From: RGIG4034 sp045576455
GTDB lineage: Bacteria; Bacillota; Clostridia; Lachnospirales; Lachnospiraceae
Assembly (NCBI GenBank): GCA_045576455.1
Contig: JAZNGM010000007.1
Span: 1-64,000, forward strand
Direction: 5' to 3'
DNA: 64,000 nt
The position numbers were made by a program, and so were the translations under genes. The notes under the pieces are model-generated. The model worked only from the letters and a program-made list of their open reading frames with translations. It did not search any database and had not been told where the DNA came from. Positions 45,196-53,621 of the stretch are shown here, piece after piece. Numbering within the stretch: position 1 is the first letter of the stretch; each line of letters begins with the position of its first letter.

Positions 45196-46152
45196 ATGAA
45201 GAAGAAAATTTTAGCTGTTCTTTTAGCAGCAACAATGGTTCTTGGTTTATTCGCATGTGGCGGTAAGTCAGGAGATTTAATCAAAGTTGGTATCATCAAC
45301 AATGATCCTAACGAGTCAGGATATCGTACAGCAAACGATAGAGACATGAAAGAAACATTTACAAAGAAAAATGGCTATGATGCTAAATTTGCATACAGCT
45401 TAAAGAATGACGAGCAGATTACAGCAGCTCAGCAGTTCATCCAGGACGGCGTTGACTACTTACTCCTTTCAGCTGCAGATACAGCTGGTTGGGATTCAGT
45501 ATTAAAGGATGCAAAAGATGCAGGCGTTAAGGTTATCTTATTCGACCGTACAATCGATGCAGACTCAAGTCTCTATGAAGCATCAATCGTTTCTGATATG
45601 GCAAAAGAAGGCCAGACAGCAGTTGATTGGTTAAAGGGACAGAAACTTAGCGAGTACAAGATCATCCACCTTCAGGGTGTTATGGGCTCAGCAGCTCAGA
45701 AGGGACGTTCAGGCGCTCTTGATGCAGCAGTTAAGTCCGACGGATGGAAACTTGTTGAGCAGCAGACAGCTGAGTGGAGTGCAGAAAAAGCACAGCAGAT
45801 CGTTCAGGCAGTTATCGACTCTGGCGAAGACTTCAACGTAATCTACGCTGAGAACGACGATATGGCTAAAGGTGCTGTAGCAGCTCTTGATAAAGCAAAC
45901 ATCTCTCACGGTGTTGGTAAAGACGTTGTAGTTATGGGATTTGACTGCAATAAGTGGGCTTTACAGGAATTACTTGACCAGAACTGGAACTACGATGGAC
46001 AGTGTAACCCATTCCAGGCTTCATACATCGATGAAATCATCGACAAGCTTGAAAAAGGCGAAGCAATTGGCGAAAAAGTAGTTATCATGGAAGAAAAAGG
46101 ATTCGATGCTACAACAATCACAGCTGATGATGTTGAAAAATACGGTATCTAA
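45196..46152 (+). CDS. sugar ABC transporter substrate-binding lipoprotein (YtfQ-like)
   Basis: A 318-residue binding protein: signal peptide with lipobox LFAC, then a periplasmic-binding-protein fold of the ribose/galactose group (VGIINNDPNESGYRTANDRD, QQFIQDGVDYLLLSAADTAG, HLQGVMGSAAQKGRSGALDA, VIYAENDDMAKGAVAALDKA). The TAGWDSVLKDAKDAGVKV segment matches YtfQ, the galactofuranose-binding protein, so a furanose sugar is likely. GGAGG sets the ATG at 45196. Codons are highly biased, as expected for an abundant binding protein. It heads the transporter operon and is followed by a stem-loop. Confidence 0.92.
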   Translation: MKKKILAVLLAATMVLGLFACGGKSGDLIKVGIINNDPNESGYRTANDRDMKETFTKKNGYDAKFAYSLKNDEQITAAQQFIQDGVDYLLLSAADTAGWDSVLKDAKDAGVKVILFDRTIDADSSLYEASIVSDMAKEGQTAVDWLKGQKLSEYKIIHLQGVMGSAAQKGRSGALDAAVKSDGWKLVEQQTAEWSAEKAQQIVQAVIDSGEDFNVIYAENDDMAKGAVAALDKANISHGVGKDVVVMGFDCNKWALQELLDQNWNYDGQCNPFQASYIDEIIDKLEKGEAIGEKVVIMEEKGFDATTITADDVEKYGI

Positions 46153-46189
46153 TCTTTAGTAAAAGTAAGATAGTTATTTCGTGACTAAG

Positions 46190-46241
46190 AAGCGCGGCGC
46201 AGCGTAAAAGAAAATCGAACGCTTGCTCCGCGCTTGTTTTG
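46190..46241 (+). terminator. stem-loop between binding protein and ATPase genes
   Basis: AAGCGCGG (46190-46197) pairs with CCGCGCTT (46228-46235), with further pairing inside (GCAGCGT with ACGCTTGC) and a TGTTTTGT tail. Position inside an operon suggests partial termination or mRNA protection that leaves more binding protein than transporter. Confidence 0.75.
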
Positions 46242-46302
46242 TGAAAATATACAGTTAACATATGATTGAAGTATATGAAAAAGTTTAAGGAGTGACACAC
46301 TG

Positions 46303-47820
46303 GTGAATGAGAAATCCGTATTGGAAATGAGAAATATTCATAAAAGCTTTCCGGGTGTACGTGCTTTGCAGGGCGTTGATTTTACGTTATGTGAAGGCGA
46401 GATTCACGCTTTAATGGGAGAGAACGGTGCAGGAAAATCAACCTTAATAAAAGTCTTGACCGGCGTATATGAAAAAGACGAAGGACAGATTTATCTTAAA
46501 GGCATTGATAAAGCGGTAGCAATACGTTCACCACAGGAAGCACAGAAGTTAGGTATTAGTACTGTTTATCAGGAGATTACGCTTTGCCCTAATCTTACGG
46601 TAGCAGAAAATATGTATATTGGAAGAACAAAAGGCGTCCTTCAGAATTGGAAGAAGATGAATGCGGATGCCAATGAAATTCTTAAATCGCTTGAAATTCC
46701 GGCTGAAGCATCGAAGCAGTTATCGAGCTGTTCAATTGCGGTTCAGCAGATGGTAGCGATTGCGCGTGCAGTGGATATGGACTGTAAGGTATTGATACTG
46801 GATGAGCCTACTTCTTCTCTTGACGAGAATGAGGTTGCTAAATTATTTAAACTGATGAGGGATTTGAAGAGCAGAGGTGTAGGTATTATTTTCGTAACAC
46901 ATTTCCTTGATCAGGTATATGAAGTGTGCGACAAGATTACTGTATTAAGAGATGGTAAACTTGTTGGTGAATATGAGATTGAGAATCTTCCGCGTGTTCA
47001 GTTGGTATCAAAGATGCTTGGTAAAGAGCTTGATGATATGTCAGATATCAGAAGCGAGCAGGCGGTATATGATAAAGAAGATGCATCCTCGTTTGTATTT
47101 GAAACAGAAGGTCTTGCAAGTACAGAAGGAATAAAGCCATTTGACTTCTATATTAAGAAAGGTGAAGTTAACGGATTCACAGGCTTGCTTGGTTCCGGAC
47201 GAAGCGAATGTGTGCGTGCCATCTTTGGCGCGGACAAAGTGGTTGAGGGATGCGTTAAGAAAGATGGTAAACCGGTTAAGATTAAAAAGCCGCTTGATGC
47301 GATGAAACTTGGAATCGGTTATCTTCCTGAAGACCGTAAGATAGACGGAATCGTGGGTGATTTGTCAGTTAGGGACAATATCATTCTTGCATTACAGGTT
47401 ATGAAAGGTTTCTTTAAACCGTTTACAAAGGCAGAGGCTAACAAATTTGCGGAAGAGTATATTAAGCTGTTGGATATTAAGACGGCTTCAGCAGATACGC
47501 CTATTAAGTCTTTGTCAGGTGGTAACCAGCAAAAGGTTATTCTTGCACGTTGGTTGCTTACTCATCCGGAATATCTTATCCTTGACGAACCGACAAGAGG
47601 TATCGATGTAGGTACAAAGATAGATATTCAGAAATTAGTTTTGAAACTGGCATCGGAAGGTATGTCAATTACCTTTATTTCTTCTGAAACCGATGAAATG
47701 CTCCGTACCTGTTCAAGACTTGTAGTTATGCGAGACAGAAAGGTTGTAGGCGAGCTTTCGGGAGATGAGCTTACACAGAGCATGATTATGAATACAATTG
47801 CCGGAGGTGAAGCTGAATAA
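46303..47820 (+). CDS. sugar ABC transporter ATPase, two nucleotide-binding domains (YtfR/RbsA-like)
   Basis: A 505-residue fusion of two ABC domains. First: Walker A GENGAGKSTLIKVL, signature-equivalent SSCSIAVQQMVAIARAVD, Walker B VLILDEPTSSLDENE. Second (from about 265): degenerate P-loop GLLGSGRSECVRAIFGA, signature SLSGGNQQKVILARWL, Walker B LILDEPTRGID. This is the carbohydrate-uptake type 2 pattern. The start is a GTG ten bases after AAGGAG. Its stop overlaps the permease ATG (TAATG). Confidence 0.94.
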   Translation: MNEKSVLEMRNIHKSFPGVRALQGVDFTLCEGEIHALMGENGAGKSTLIKVLTGVYEKDEGQIYLKGIDKAVAIRSPQEAQKLGISTVYQEITLCPNLTVAENMYIGRTKGVLQNWKKMNADANEILKSLEIPAEASKQLSSCSIAVQQMVAIARAVDMDCKVLILDEPTSSLDENEVAKLFKLMRDLKSRGVGIIFVTHFLDQVYEVCDKITVLRDGKLVGEYEIENLPRVQLVSKMLGKELDDMSDIRSEQAVYDKEDASSFVFETEGLASTEGIKPFDFYIKKGEVNGFTGLLGSGRSECVRAIFGADKVVEGCVKKDGKPVKIKKPLDAMKLGIGYLPEDRKIDGIVGDLSVRDNIILALQVMKGFFKPFTKAEANKFAEEYIKLLDIKTASADTPIKSLSGGNQQKVILARWLLTHPEYLILDEPTRGIDVGTKIDIQKLVLKLASEGMSITFISSETDEMLRTCSRLVVMRDRKVVGELSGDELTQSMIMNTIAGGEAE

Positions 47821-48878
47821 TGAAAAAGTTATTAAAAAATCAAATATTCATACCGATTGCGGCATTGATATTATTGACGGTTTTTAACTTAATCGTGGGA
47901 CCGGAGTTTTTTGAAATACAGTTTGTACACAACAGCGATGGAAATTTGATTGCAAAAGGCTATCCTGTAAGTATTCTTGACTTCGGTTCGGAACTAGCGA
48001 TACTGGCACTCGGAATGACATTGGTTACTTCTGCCTGTGGCGGACAGGATATCAGTGTTGGTGCTACGATTGCTATCGGCGGTAGTGTAATGCTTCGTAT
48101 TTTGTGCGGTGGCGGTGATAGTTCTGACCTTGGAATCGGCATTTTAATAGTAGCATTCCTTGTAGCATGTGTTGTTACAATGGCATGTGGTGCTTTTAAC
48201 GGTATGTTGGTAGCATATTTTAAAATCCAACCGATGGTTGCCACCTTGATTCTGTATACAGCAGGACGTTCTATTGCAGCTTGGGTTAATAACAATGAGC
48301 TTCCGATTGTAGAAGATAAATCATTTGCTGTTTACGGTGGATTTATTCCGGGAATTCCAATTCCTACGCCGGTATTTATTATGGGTATTTGTATACTTAT
48401 AATGGCGTTGGCATTGAAGTTTACCAATCTCGGCTTGTATACGCAGGCTGTAGGTATCAATGAAAGTTCATCCCGTTTGAATGGTTTGAACCCTAAGTTT
48501 ATCAAGTTTATTACGTTTGTTATTTTAGGAGTATGTGTAGCGGTAGCGTCTTTGATTAAGACAAGTCGTTTGTGTACCATTAACTATTCGGTTATTGCAA
48601 AAGATATTGAGATGGATGCCATTCTTGCGGTAGCTTTGGGCGGTAACGTACTTAGTGGTGGTAAGTTCAATATATGGGCTTCTGTATTAGGTGCTTATGT
48701 TCTCCAGTATCTTACACAGACACTTTACAGAATGAAAGTTGATGCGGCAGCCCTTCCTGCATATAAGGCGATCGTGGTTATTCTTCTTGTAGTATCCAGT
48801 GCGCCTACGGTAAGAAAGTGGTTTTCAACAATGTGGAAGAAGCTCACATCTAAAAAAGCGGTAAAGGAGGTCGGTTAG
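47820..48878 (+). CDS. sugar ABC transporter permease 1 (YtfT-like)
   Basis: A 352-residue permease of the ribose/galactofuranose (BPD_transp_2) family with about nine to ten hydrophobic segments; conserved LGMTLVTSACGGQDISVGAT and AVALGGNVLSGGKFNIWASV loops are typical. The start overlaps the ATPase stop by one base and the second permease follows after one base, so all are co-translated. A heterodimeric permease pair is the YtfT-YjfF arrangement. Confidence 0.93.
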   Translation: MKKLLKNQIFIPIAALILLTVFNLIVGPEFFEIQFVHNSDGNLIAKGYPVSILDFGSELAILALGMTLVTSACGGQDISVGATIAIGGSVMLRILCGGGDSSDLGIGILIVAFLVACVVTMACGAFNGMLVAYFKIQPMVATLILYTAGRSIAAWVNNNELPIVEDKSFAVYGGFIPGIPIPTPVFIMGICILIMALALKFTNLGLYTQAVGINESSSRLNGLNPKFIKFITFVILGVCVAVASLIKTSRLCTINYSVIAKDIEMDAILAVALGGNVLSGGKFNIWASVLGAYVLQYLTQTLYRMKVDAAALPAYKAIVVILLVVSSAPTVRKWFSTMWKKLTSKKAVKEVG

Positions 48879-48879
48879 T

Positions 48880-49920
48880 ATGTCATTTTTGAAGAAAAAT
48901 AAAAGTGGGAAACAGCTTACCGATACAAATTTACTTTTAACCATTACGATTGTTGTATTTTTTGTAATGTATATCGGTGCAATGCTCTTTCTTGGAGAAG
49001 GTTTCTTAAAACCACAGACATTTTGTAATATATTAAATGCAAATGCAGGTCTTATTATTGTATCAGTCGGAATGAGTATCGTAATGATTACCGGAGGAAT
49101 TGATATTTCTGTAGGTGGCGTGGTTGGACTTGTTACTATGTGCTGTGCGGTAAATCTTGATTATCATGGCGGTAATATTTTTACCTCATTACTGCTTGCT
49201 TTAGGTATTGGTCTTGCATTTGGATTGGTACAGGGATTACTTATTGCATATTTAGATGTGCAACCGTTCATCGTTACGCTTGCCGGTATGTTCTTTGCTC
49301 GAGGTCTTACGACTATTGTACATATCAATCCTTTCAACGTTGCACATAAAGGATTTGTGGCATTAAAAGATACACGTATCAAGATGCCGTTTGGCTCTAT
49401 AAACCGTGCGGGAGCGTATGTTCCGGCATATATACAGATAGGTGTAGTGGTAGCTATTTTAGTTGTTATTATCGCATTCTGCGTACTCCGTTGGACTAAG
49501 ACAGGTAGAAACTTCTATGCAGTTGGTGGTAATAACCAGAGTGCATTGATGCTTGGTGTTAACGTAAAGAGAACAAAGTTCCTGTCATATTTAATTTCAG
49601 GTGTTCTTGCAGGTATCGGTGGATATGCATATTTCTTGTATGTAGGATCGGGTTCGGTTTCTAATGCAAGCGGTATGGAAATGAACGCCATTGCATCTGC
49701 CATTATCGGTGGTACAATGCTTACCGGTGGTGTAGGTAATATCATAGGAACATTCTTTGGTGTTCTTTCATTAAGTACAATAAAGAATATCGTATCATCA
49801 GCCGGTTTGGGTGATGCATGGTGGACCAATATTACTATAGCAATTATGCTTTGCTTGTTCTTGGTAATACAAAGTGTTGTTATGGCAAGAAAAAAGCGCG
49901 GAAATAAAGTAAAAAGTTGA
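48880..49920 (+). CDS. sugar ABC transporter permease 2 (YjfF-like)
   Basis: A 346-residue partner permease with the same fold and the loops VGMSIVMITGGIDISVGGVV, TLAGMFFARGLTTIVH and AVGGNNQSALMLGVNVKRTK, close to YjfF. It completes the import complex of the YtfQ-like operon. AAGGAGG within the upstream gene end supplies the ribosome site. A terminator follows. Confidence 0.93.
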   Translation: MSFLKKNKSGKQLTDTNLLLTITIVVFFVMYIGAMLFLGEGFLKPQTFCNILNANAGLIIVSVGMSIVMITGGIDISVGGVVGLVTMCCAVNLDYHGGNIFTSLLLALGIGLAFGLVQGLLIAYLDVQPFIVTLAGMFFARGLTTIVHINPFNVAHKGFVALKDTRIKMPFGSINRAGAYVPAYIQIGVVVAILVVIIAFCVLRWTKTGRNFYAVGGNNQSALMLGVNVKRTKFLSYLISGVLAGIGGYAYFLYVGSGSVSNASGMEMNAIASAIIGGTMLTGGVGNIIGTFFGVLSLSTIKNIVSSAGLGDAWWTNITIAIMLCLFLVIQSVVMARKKRGNKVKS

Positions 49921-49947
49921 TAGAGCTATATAAGTATAGTATAATGA

Positions 49948-49986
49948 CAAAAGAGGTAGTCGTTTTTTCGGCCGCCTCTTTTGGTA
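49948..49986 (+). terminator. terminator of the sugar transporter operon
   Basis: CAAAAGAGG (49948-49956) / CCTCTTTTG (49975-49983) with further G-C pairing inside and a T-rich loop. The right arm ends in TTTT. Confidence 0.8.
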
Positions 49987-50041
49987 CATAAGAAAATACG
50001 ATGTAATGCTTGGGGCATAACCTCTTATGGGGAGGGAAAGA

Positions 50042-52411
50042 ATGAAGAAAAAGCTTAAAAAAACAGAAGTTATGAATGAAAACAATACACTCAATGAAGA
50101 GATGGTATTGGCTCCTGAAACGGATATGGGCATGGCAGGAGGAACTTTGGAAACTACCGTGGAAGAAATTCCAACAGAGGAAGGACTTTTAAAAGAAGTA
50201 CTTTCAGAAGAAGTACTTTCAGAAGAGGTGCTTTCAGAAGAGGTTCTTTCAGAAGAGGTGCTTTCAGAAGAGGTACTTTCAGAAGAGGTGCTTTCAGAGG
50301 AAGTGCTTGCAGAAGAAGTGCTTGCAGAAGAGGTGCTTTCAGAAGAAGTGCTCCCGGAAGAAGTGGATTCGGATGTTATAGAAGATGCCGGAGAAACGGT
50401 TGCGGAAGAGTTTCTTGCAGAGGAGCTTCCGGAGGAAACAATCACAGAAGAGTTTGCGGCTGATGAAGTTACAGACGAAGTGACAGTCGAAGAAGCTTCG
50501 GAGGAAGAATTGGCAGTTGAAGAATCAGCAATTGAAGAATCAGCAATTGAAGAATCTTCAATTGAAGAATGTCAGGACGAGGAGCTTGTAGCACAAGAAG
50601 TTCCAAATGAATTGCAAATTGAACAACCGAAGAAGAAACAGGGTAATAAATTTATTGCAGTTATCGGAACGGTATTTGGTGCCGTAAAAAAATTCTTTGG
50701 TAAAATAGTTGGAATTTTTAAGAAGAAAAAAGATGGTGAAAGTACGGAAAAGGGCGATAAGAAGATAAGCATGTTCTCAATGTTGTGTATTCTTTCCTTA
50801 ATTCCGCTTGTATTATCCGTTGTTATTATTAGTATTACTTCCGTGCTTACTACTAAGAGTAATTTGGAAGATAGTGCGAAAGATACTTTGTATATCGTTT
50901 CTAATAACCTTGCCAACCACTGTGCGGGAGAAAAGATAACGGTAATTAATATTGGTAATTACAGTGAGTATCTTGACAGTTTGAAGGACAGCGATATTGA
51001 AATGGCCATTATTCTTGAAAATGGTACATGTGAAACTTCAGTCAAAAATGCTAACGGTTACCGGATCAGGGAAATAGGATTGAAGAAGGCTCTTTTTGAG
51101 GATCCGTCCGTTCTTGCAGATGGCCATTTTGAAAGAAATGTTACTATTGACGGCAAGAAATATTATGGTTACTGTCTCCCGATTACATATGAAGGCAAGG
51201 TGATTGCAGCTGCTTTTGCCGGAGAGCTTAAAGCTACGGTAACCGATGCACTTATCAGTTCCATCGTTATGTATGTTATCATTGCGATAGTGCTTATTGT
51301 TATTTTTGCAGTATTAGCACTTCGTATGAGCAGAGGATTTACAAAAGCCGTGCGTTCTGTCGGTGAATGCGTTAACGCTATGTCCAGAGGTATTTTGACA
51401 AGACAGGAAGGACAGACAAGTAACATCAGGGAAATGAATAATCTGTTAGAAGAAACTGCAGTAATGCAGGATCAGTTATCAGAAACCATTGGTAAAGTAA
51501 CCGAAGTTTCCCAAGGTCTTGTAGGAAATGTTGCTGAGGTTACAAGTCTTAGTGAGAGCACCAATGAGAAAGCACAACAGATTACATCCGCTATGGATTC
51601 CTTGTCGGATTCCTCTATGGTAATGGCCGAGCACGTTCAGAATATTAATGAACAGATGATAGAAATCGGAAATTGTGTTAATGATATTGCCGGCAATGTT
51701 GAGCGTTTGAATGCAAGTTCGGCAAGAATACTTAAGACGAATGATGAAGCTAAGGAAACTATCGATACTATTTATGACTGTACTCAAAAATCAGTAGATG
51801 CAGTTAATGGCATAACAGACCAGATTAATAAAACCAATGATTCCATTGCTGAAATTGATCAGGCGGTTAAATTGATTTTGAATATATCCCATCAGACAAA
51901 TCTTTTGAGTCTTAATGCTTCGATTGAGGCGGCAAGAGCAGGCGAACATGGTAGGGGATTTGCCGTAGTTGCACAGGAAATCCGTGAACTTGCTGTACAG
52001 AGTGCGGATGGTGCTGAAATGATTAAGAGACTGGCACTTACCATTAAAGAAATGTCAGAAAAATCCGTAGAATTAGCGGACGGCGTTCACCGTCTTATGG
52101 AAGAAGAGAAGGAAAGCGTTCTGATTACACAAAAGAAGTACGATGAGCTTAGTGACGGTATTAATCAATCTGTAGAAGATATTAAGACGATTGAAGAAAA
52201 GACAGAGTACTTGAATAATTATAAAGAAGTAGTTATTAAGGATGTTCATGATTTGGGTGCAATAAGCCAGGAAAATGCGGCAAGCAGTGAAGAGGTAAAT
52301 GCTAATATTACCCAGATTATTTCAGATGTTCAAGTCGTTAATGATAATTGCGAAATTATGAGCGGTATGGCGGGTGAATTGGAGAAATCAGTATCATTCT
52401 TTAGTAAGTAG
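50042..52411 (+). CDS. methyl-accepting chemotaxis protein with long acidic repeat N-terminus
   Basis: A 789-residue chemoreceptor. Unusually, about 240 acidic residues precede the first membrane helix (about 244-268), including 11 copies of L(S/A/P)EEV at residues 54-108 and IEESA/S repeats around 160-180, then a basic segment. A Cache-like extracytoplasmic domain (about 270-400), a second helix (about 403-428), a HAMP linker and the signalling coiled coil follow, with the kinase-contact hairpin ASIEAARAGEHGRGFAVVAQ and EIRELA. GGGGAGGG supports the ATG at 50042. The binding-protein gene right after (24 bases) suggests sugar taxis. Confidence 0.93.
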   Translation: MKKKLKKTEVMNENNTLNEEMVLAPETDMGMAGGTLETTVEEIPTEEGLLKEVLSEEVLSEEVLSEEVLSEEVLSEEVLSEEVLSEEVLAEEVLAEEVLSEEVLPEEVDSDVIEDAGETVAEEFLAEELPEETITEEFAADEVTDEVTVEEASEEELAVEESAIEESAIEESSIEECQDEELVAQEVPNELQIEQPKKKQGNKFIAVIGTVFGAVKKFFGKIVGIFKKKKDGESTEKGDKKISMFSMLCILSLIPLVLSVVIISITSVLTTKSNLEDSAKDTLYIVSNNLANHCAGEKITVINIGNYSEYLDSLKDSDIEMAIILENGTCETSVKNANGYRIREIGLKKALFEDPSVLADGHFERNVTIDGKKYYGYCLPITYEGKVIAAAFAGELKATVTDALISSIVMYVIIAIVLIVIFAVLALRMSRGFTKAVRSVGECVNAMSRGILTRQEGQTSNIREMNNLLEETAVMQDQLSETIGKVTEVSQGLVGNVAEVTSLSESTNEKAQQITSAMDSLSDSSMVMAEHVQNINEQMIEIGNCVNDIAGNVERLNASSARILKTNDEAKETIDTIYDCTQKSVDAVNGITDQINKTNDSIAEIDQAVKLILNISHQTNLLSLNASIEAARAGEHGRGFAVVAQEIRELAVQSADGAEMIKRLALTIKEMSEKSVELADGVHRLMEEEKESVLITQKKYDELSDGINQSVEDIKTIEEKTEYLNNYKEVVIKDVHDLGAISQENAASSEEVNANITQIISDVQVVNDNCEIMSGMAGELEKSVSFFSK
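50201..50365 (+). repeat. 11 tandem 15-base units coding L(S/A/P)EEV
   Basis: Eleven contiguous in-frame units of the type CTTTCAGAAGAGGTG: seven LSEEV, two LAEEV, one LSEEV, one LPEEV. Units are near-identical at the DNA level, so copy number could vary by slippage without a frameshift. Confidence 0.95.
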
Positions 52412-52435
52412 TTCTTGTATTGGAGAACAAGCGTC

Positions 52436-53509
52436 ATGAAGAAAAAACTACATTATTGCGGAATGCTTTTAATGCTATGCATCGTGATAGTTGGTATCAG
52501 TGTGAGCTGTGGCATAAAAGTAAAAAATAAGAATAATGTAAAAGAAAACAAAGATGAAAAAATTGTAGTTGGTTTTTCGCAACTGGGAGCAGAGTCTGAT
52601 TGGCGGAGTGCCAACACAGAGTCTATGCGACAGGCTTTATCTGAAGAAAACGGTTATGAATTGATTTTTGAAGACGGCCAGCAAAAGCAGGCTAATCAGA
52701 TCATGGCTATCCGTGCATTTATTCAGCAGGAAGTAGATTATATTGTGCTTGCACCCGTTACTGAAACCGGCTGGGATACTGTTCTTAGGGAAGCTAAAGA
52801 TGCGGGAATACCGGTCATTATAGTGGATAGAATGGTTGATGTTGACGACGAGGATTTGTTTACCTGTTGGGTCGGTTCAAATTTTGAATTAGAAGCACAA
52901 AAGGTAGCTGAATGGCTAAACCAGTATACGATATCCCAGGGGATTGCTCCAAAAGATATTCATATAGTAAATATTCAGGGGACAATGGGAGCGACCGCGC
53001 AAATTGGACGTACGAAAGGACTTTCGGATGCAGCATCAATTTATGGATGGGATTTGATGGCTGAAGTGCCTGCTGATTTTACCCAGGCACAGGGCAAGGA
53101 AGTTATGGAGTCCCTGCTGAAGAAATATGATAATATAAACGTTGTATATTGTGAAAATGATAATGAAGCCTTTGGTGCAATAGAGGCAATAGAAGCAGCA
53201 GGAAAAAAGGTTGGCTCTGATATCCTTAATGGGGAAATTATGGTGGTTTCCTTTGACGGTGTTAAGGAAGATGCAATGAATTATGTTTTGATGGACAAAA
53301 TAACTTGTATTGCGGAATGTAATCCACTGCATGGACCGCGTGTGCAAAACATAATAGAGTCTATAGAAGCCGGCAGAGGATTAGCTAAGTTTTCTTACGT
53401 TGATGAAAAAATATACTGTGCAAATGATAGTATTGAGACTTTGGCAGTAAACGGAAGACTTTATGATGTTACTATTTTGAAACCCGAATCCATGGATGAA
53501 ACAAAATAA
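52436..53509 (+). CDS. second YtfQ-like sugar-binding lipoprotein
   Basis: A 357-residue binding protein with lipobox VSC and the motifs GFSQLGAESDWRSANTESM, FEDGQQKQANQIMAIRAFIQ, VLAPVTETGWDTVLREAKDA and IQGTMGATAQIGRTKGLSDA. These are closer to E. coli YtfQ than those of the binding protein at 45196. GGAG sits ten bases before the ATG at 52436. No permease or ATPase accompanies it; its neighbour is a chemoreceptor. It may serve the upstream transporter, the receptor, or both. Confidence 0.9.
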   Translation: MKKKLHYCGMLLMLCIVIVGISVSCGIKVKNKNNVKENKDEKIVVGFSQLGAESDWRSANTESMRQALSEENGYELIFEDGQQKQANQIMAIRAFIQQEVDYIVLAPVTETGWDTVLREAKDAGIPVIIVDRMVDVDDEDLFTCWVGSNFELEAQKVAEWLNQYTISQGIAPKDIHIVNIQGTMGATAQIGRTKGLSDAASIYGWDLMAEVPADFTQAQGKEVMESLLKKYDNINVVYCENDNEAFGAIEAIEAAGKKVGSDILNGEIMVVSFDGVKEDAMNYVLMDKITCIAECNPLHGPRVQNIIESIEAGRGLAKFSYVDEKIYCANDSIETLAVNGRLYDVTILKPESMDETK

Positions 53510-53522
53510 TGCTATAACTTTG

Positions 53523-53566
53523 AAGGACAGAAATGAAAAAAATTTTTTCGTTACTGTCCTTAATTA
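53523..53566 (+). terminator. terminator after second binding protein
   Basis: AAGGACAG (53523-53530) / CTGTCCTT (53554-53561), with A7/T6 extending the stem, and an AATTATTT tail. Confidence 0.75.
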
Positions 53567-53621
53567 TTTGTGTTATAATATCAGACACGGCTTAAAAATA
53601 TATAGATAGGAGGTGAGATGA

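Noticed and set aside
50201..50365. Possible CRISPR-like array
   Set aside because: Units are contiguous with no spacers and are in frame within a coding region. No CRISPR array was found elsewhere either, despite the CARF nuclease.
49798..50445. A long Ser/Thr-rich frame on the minus strand opposite the chemoreceptor start
   Set aside because: It is the mirror of the 15-base repeat; the plus strand encodes a recognised protein in this interval.
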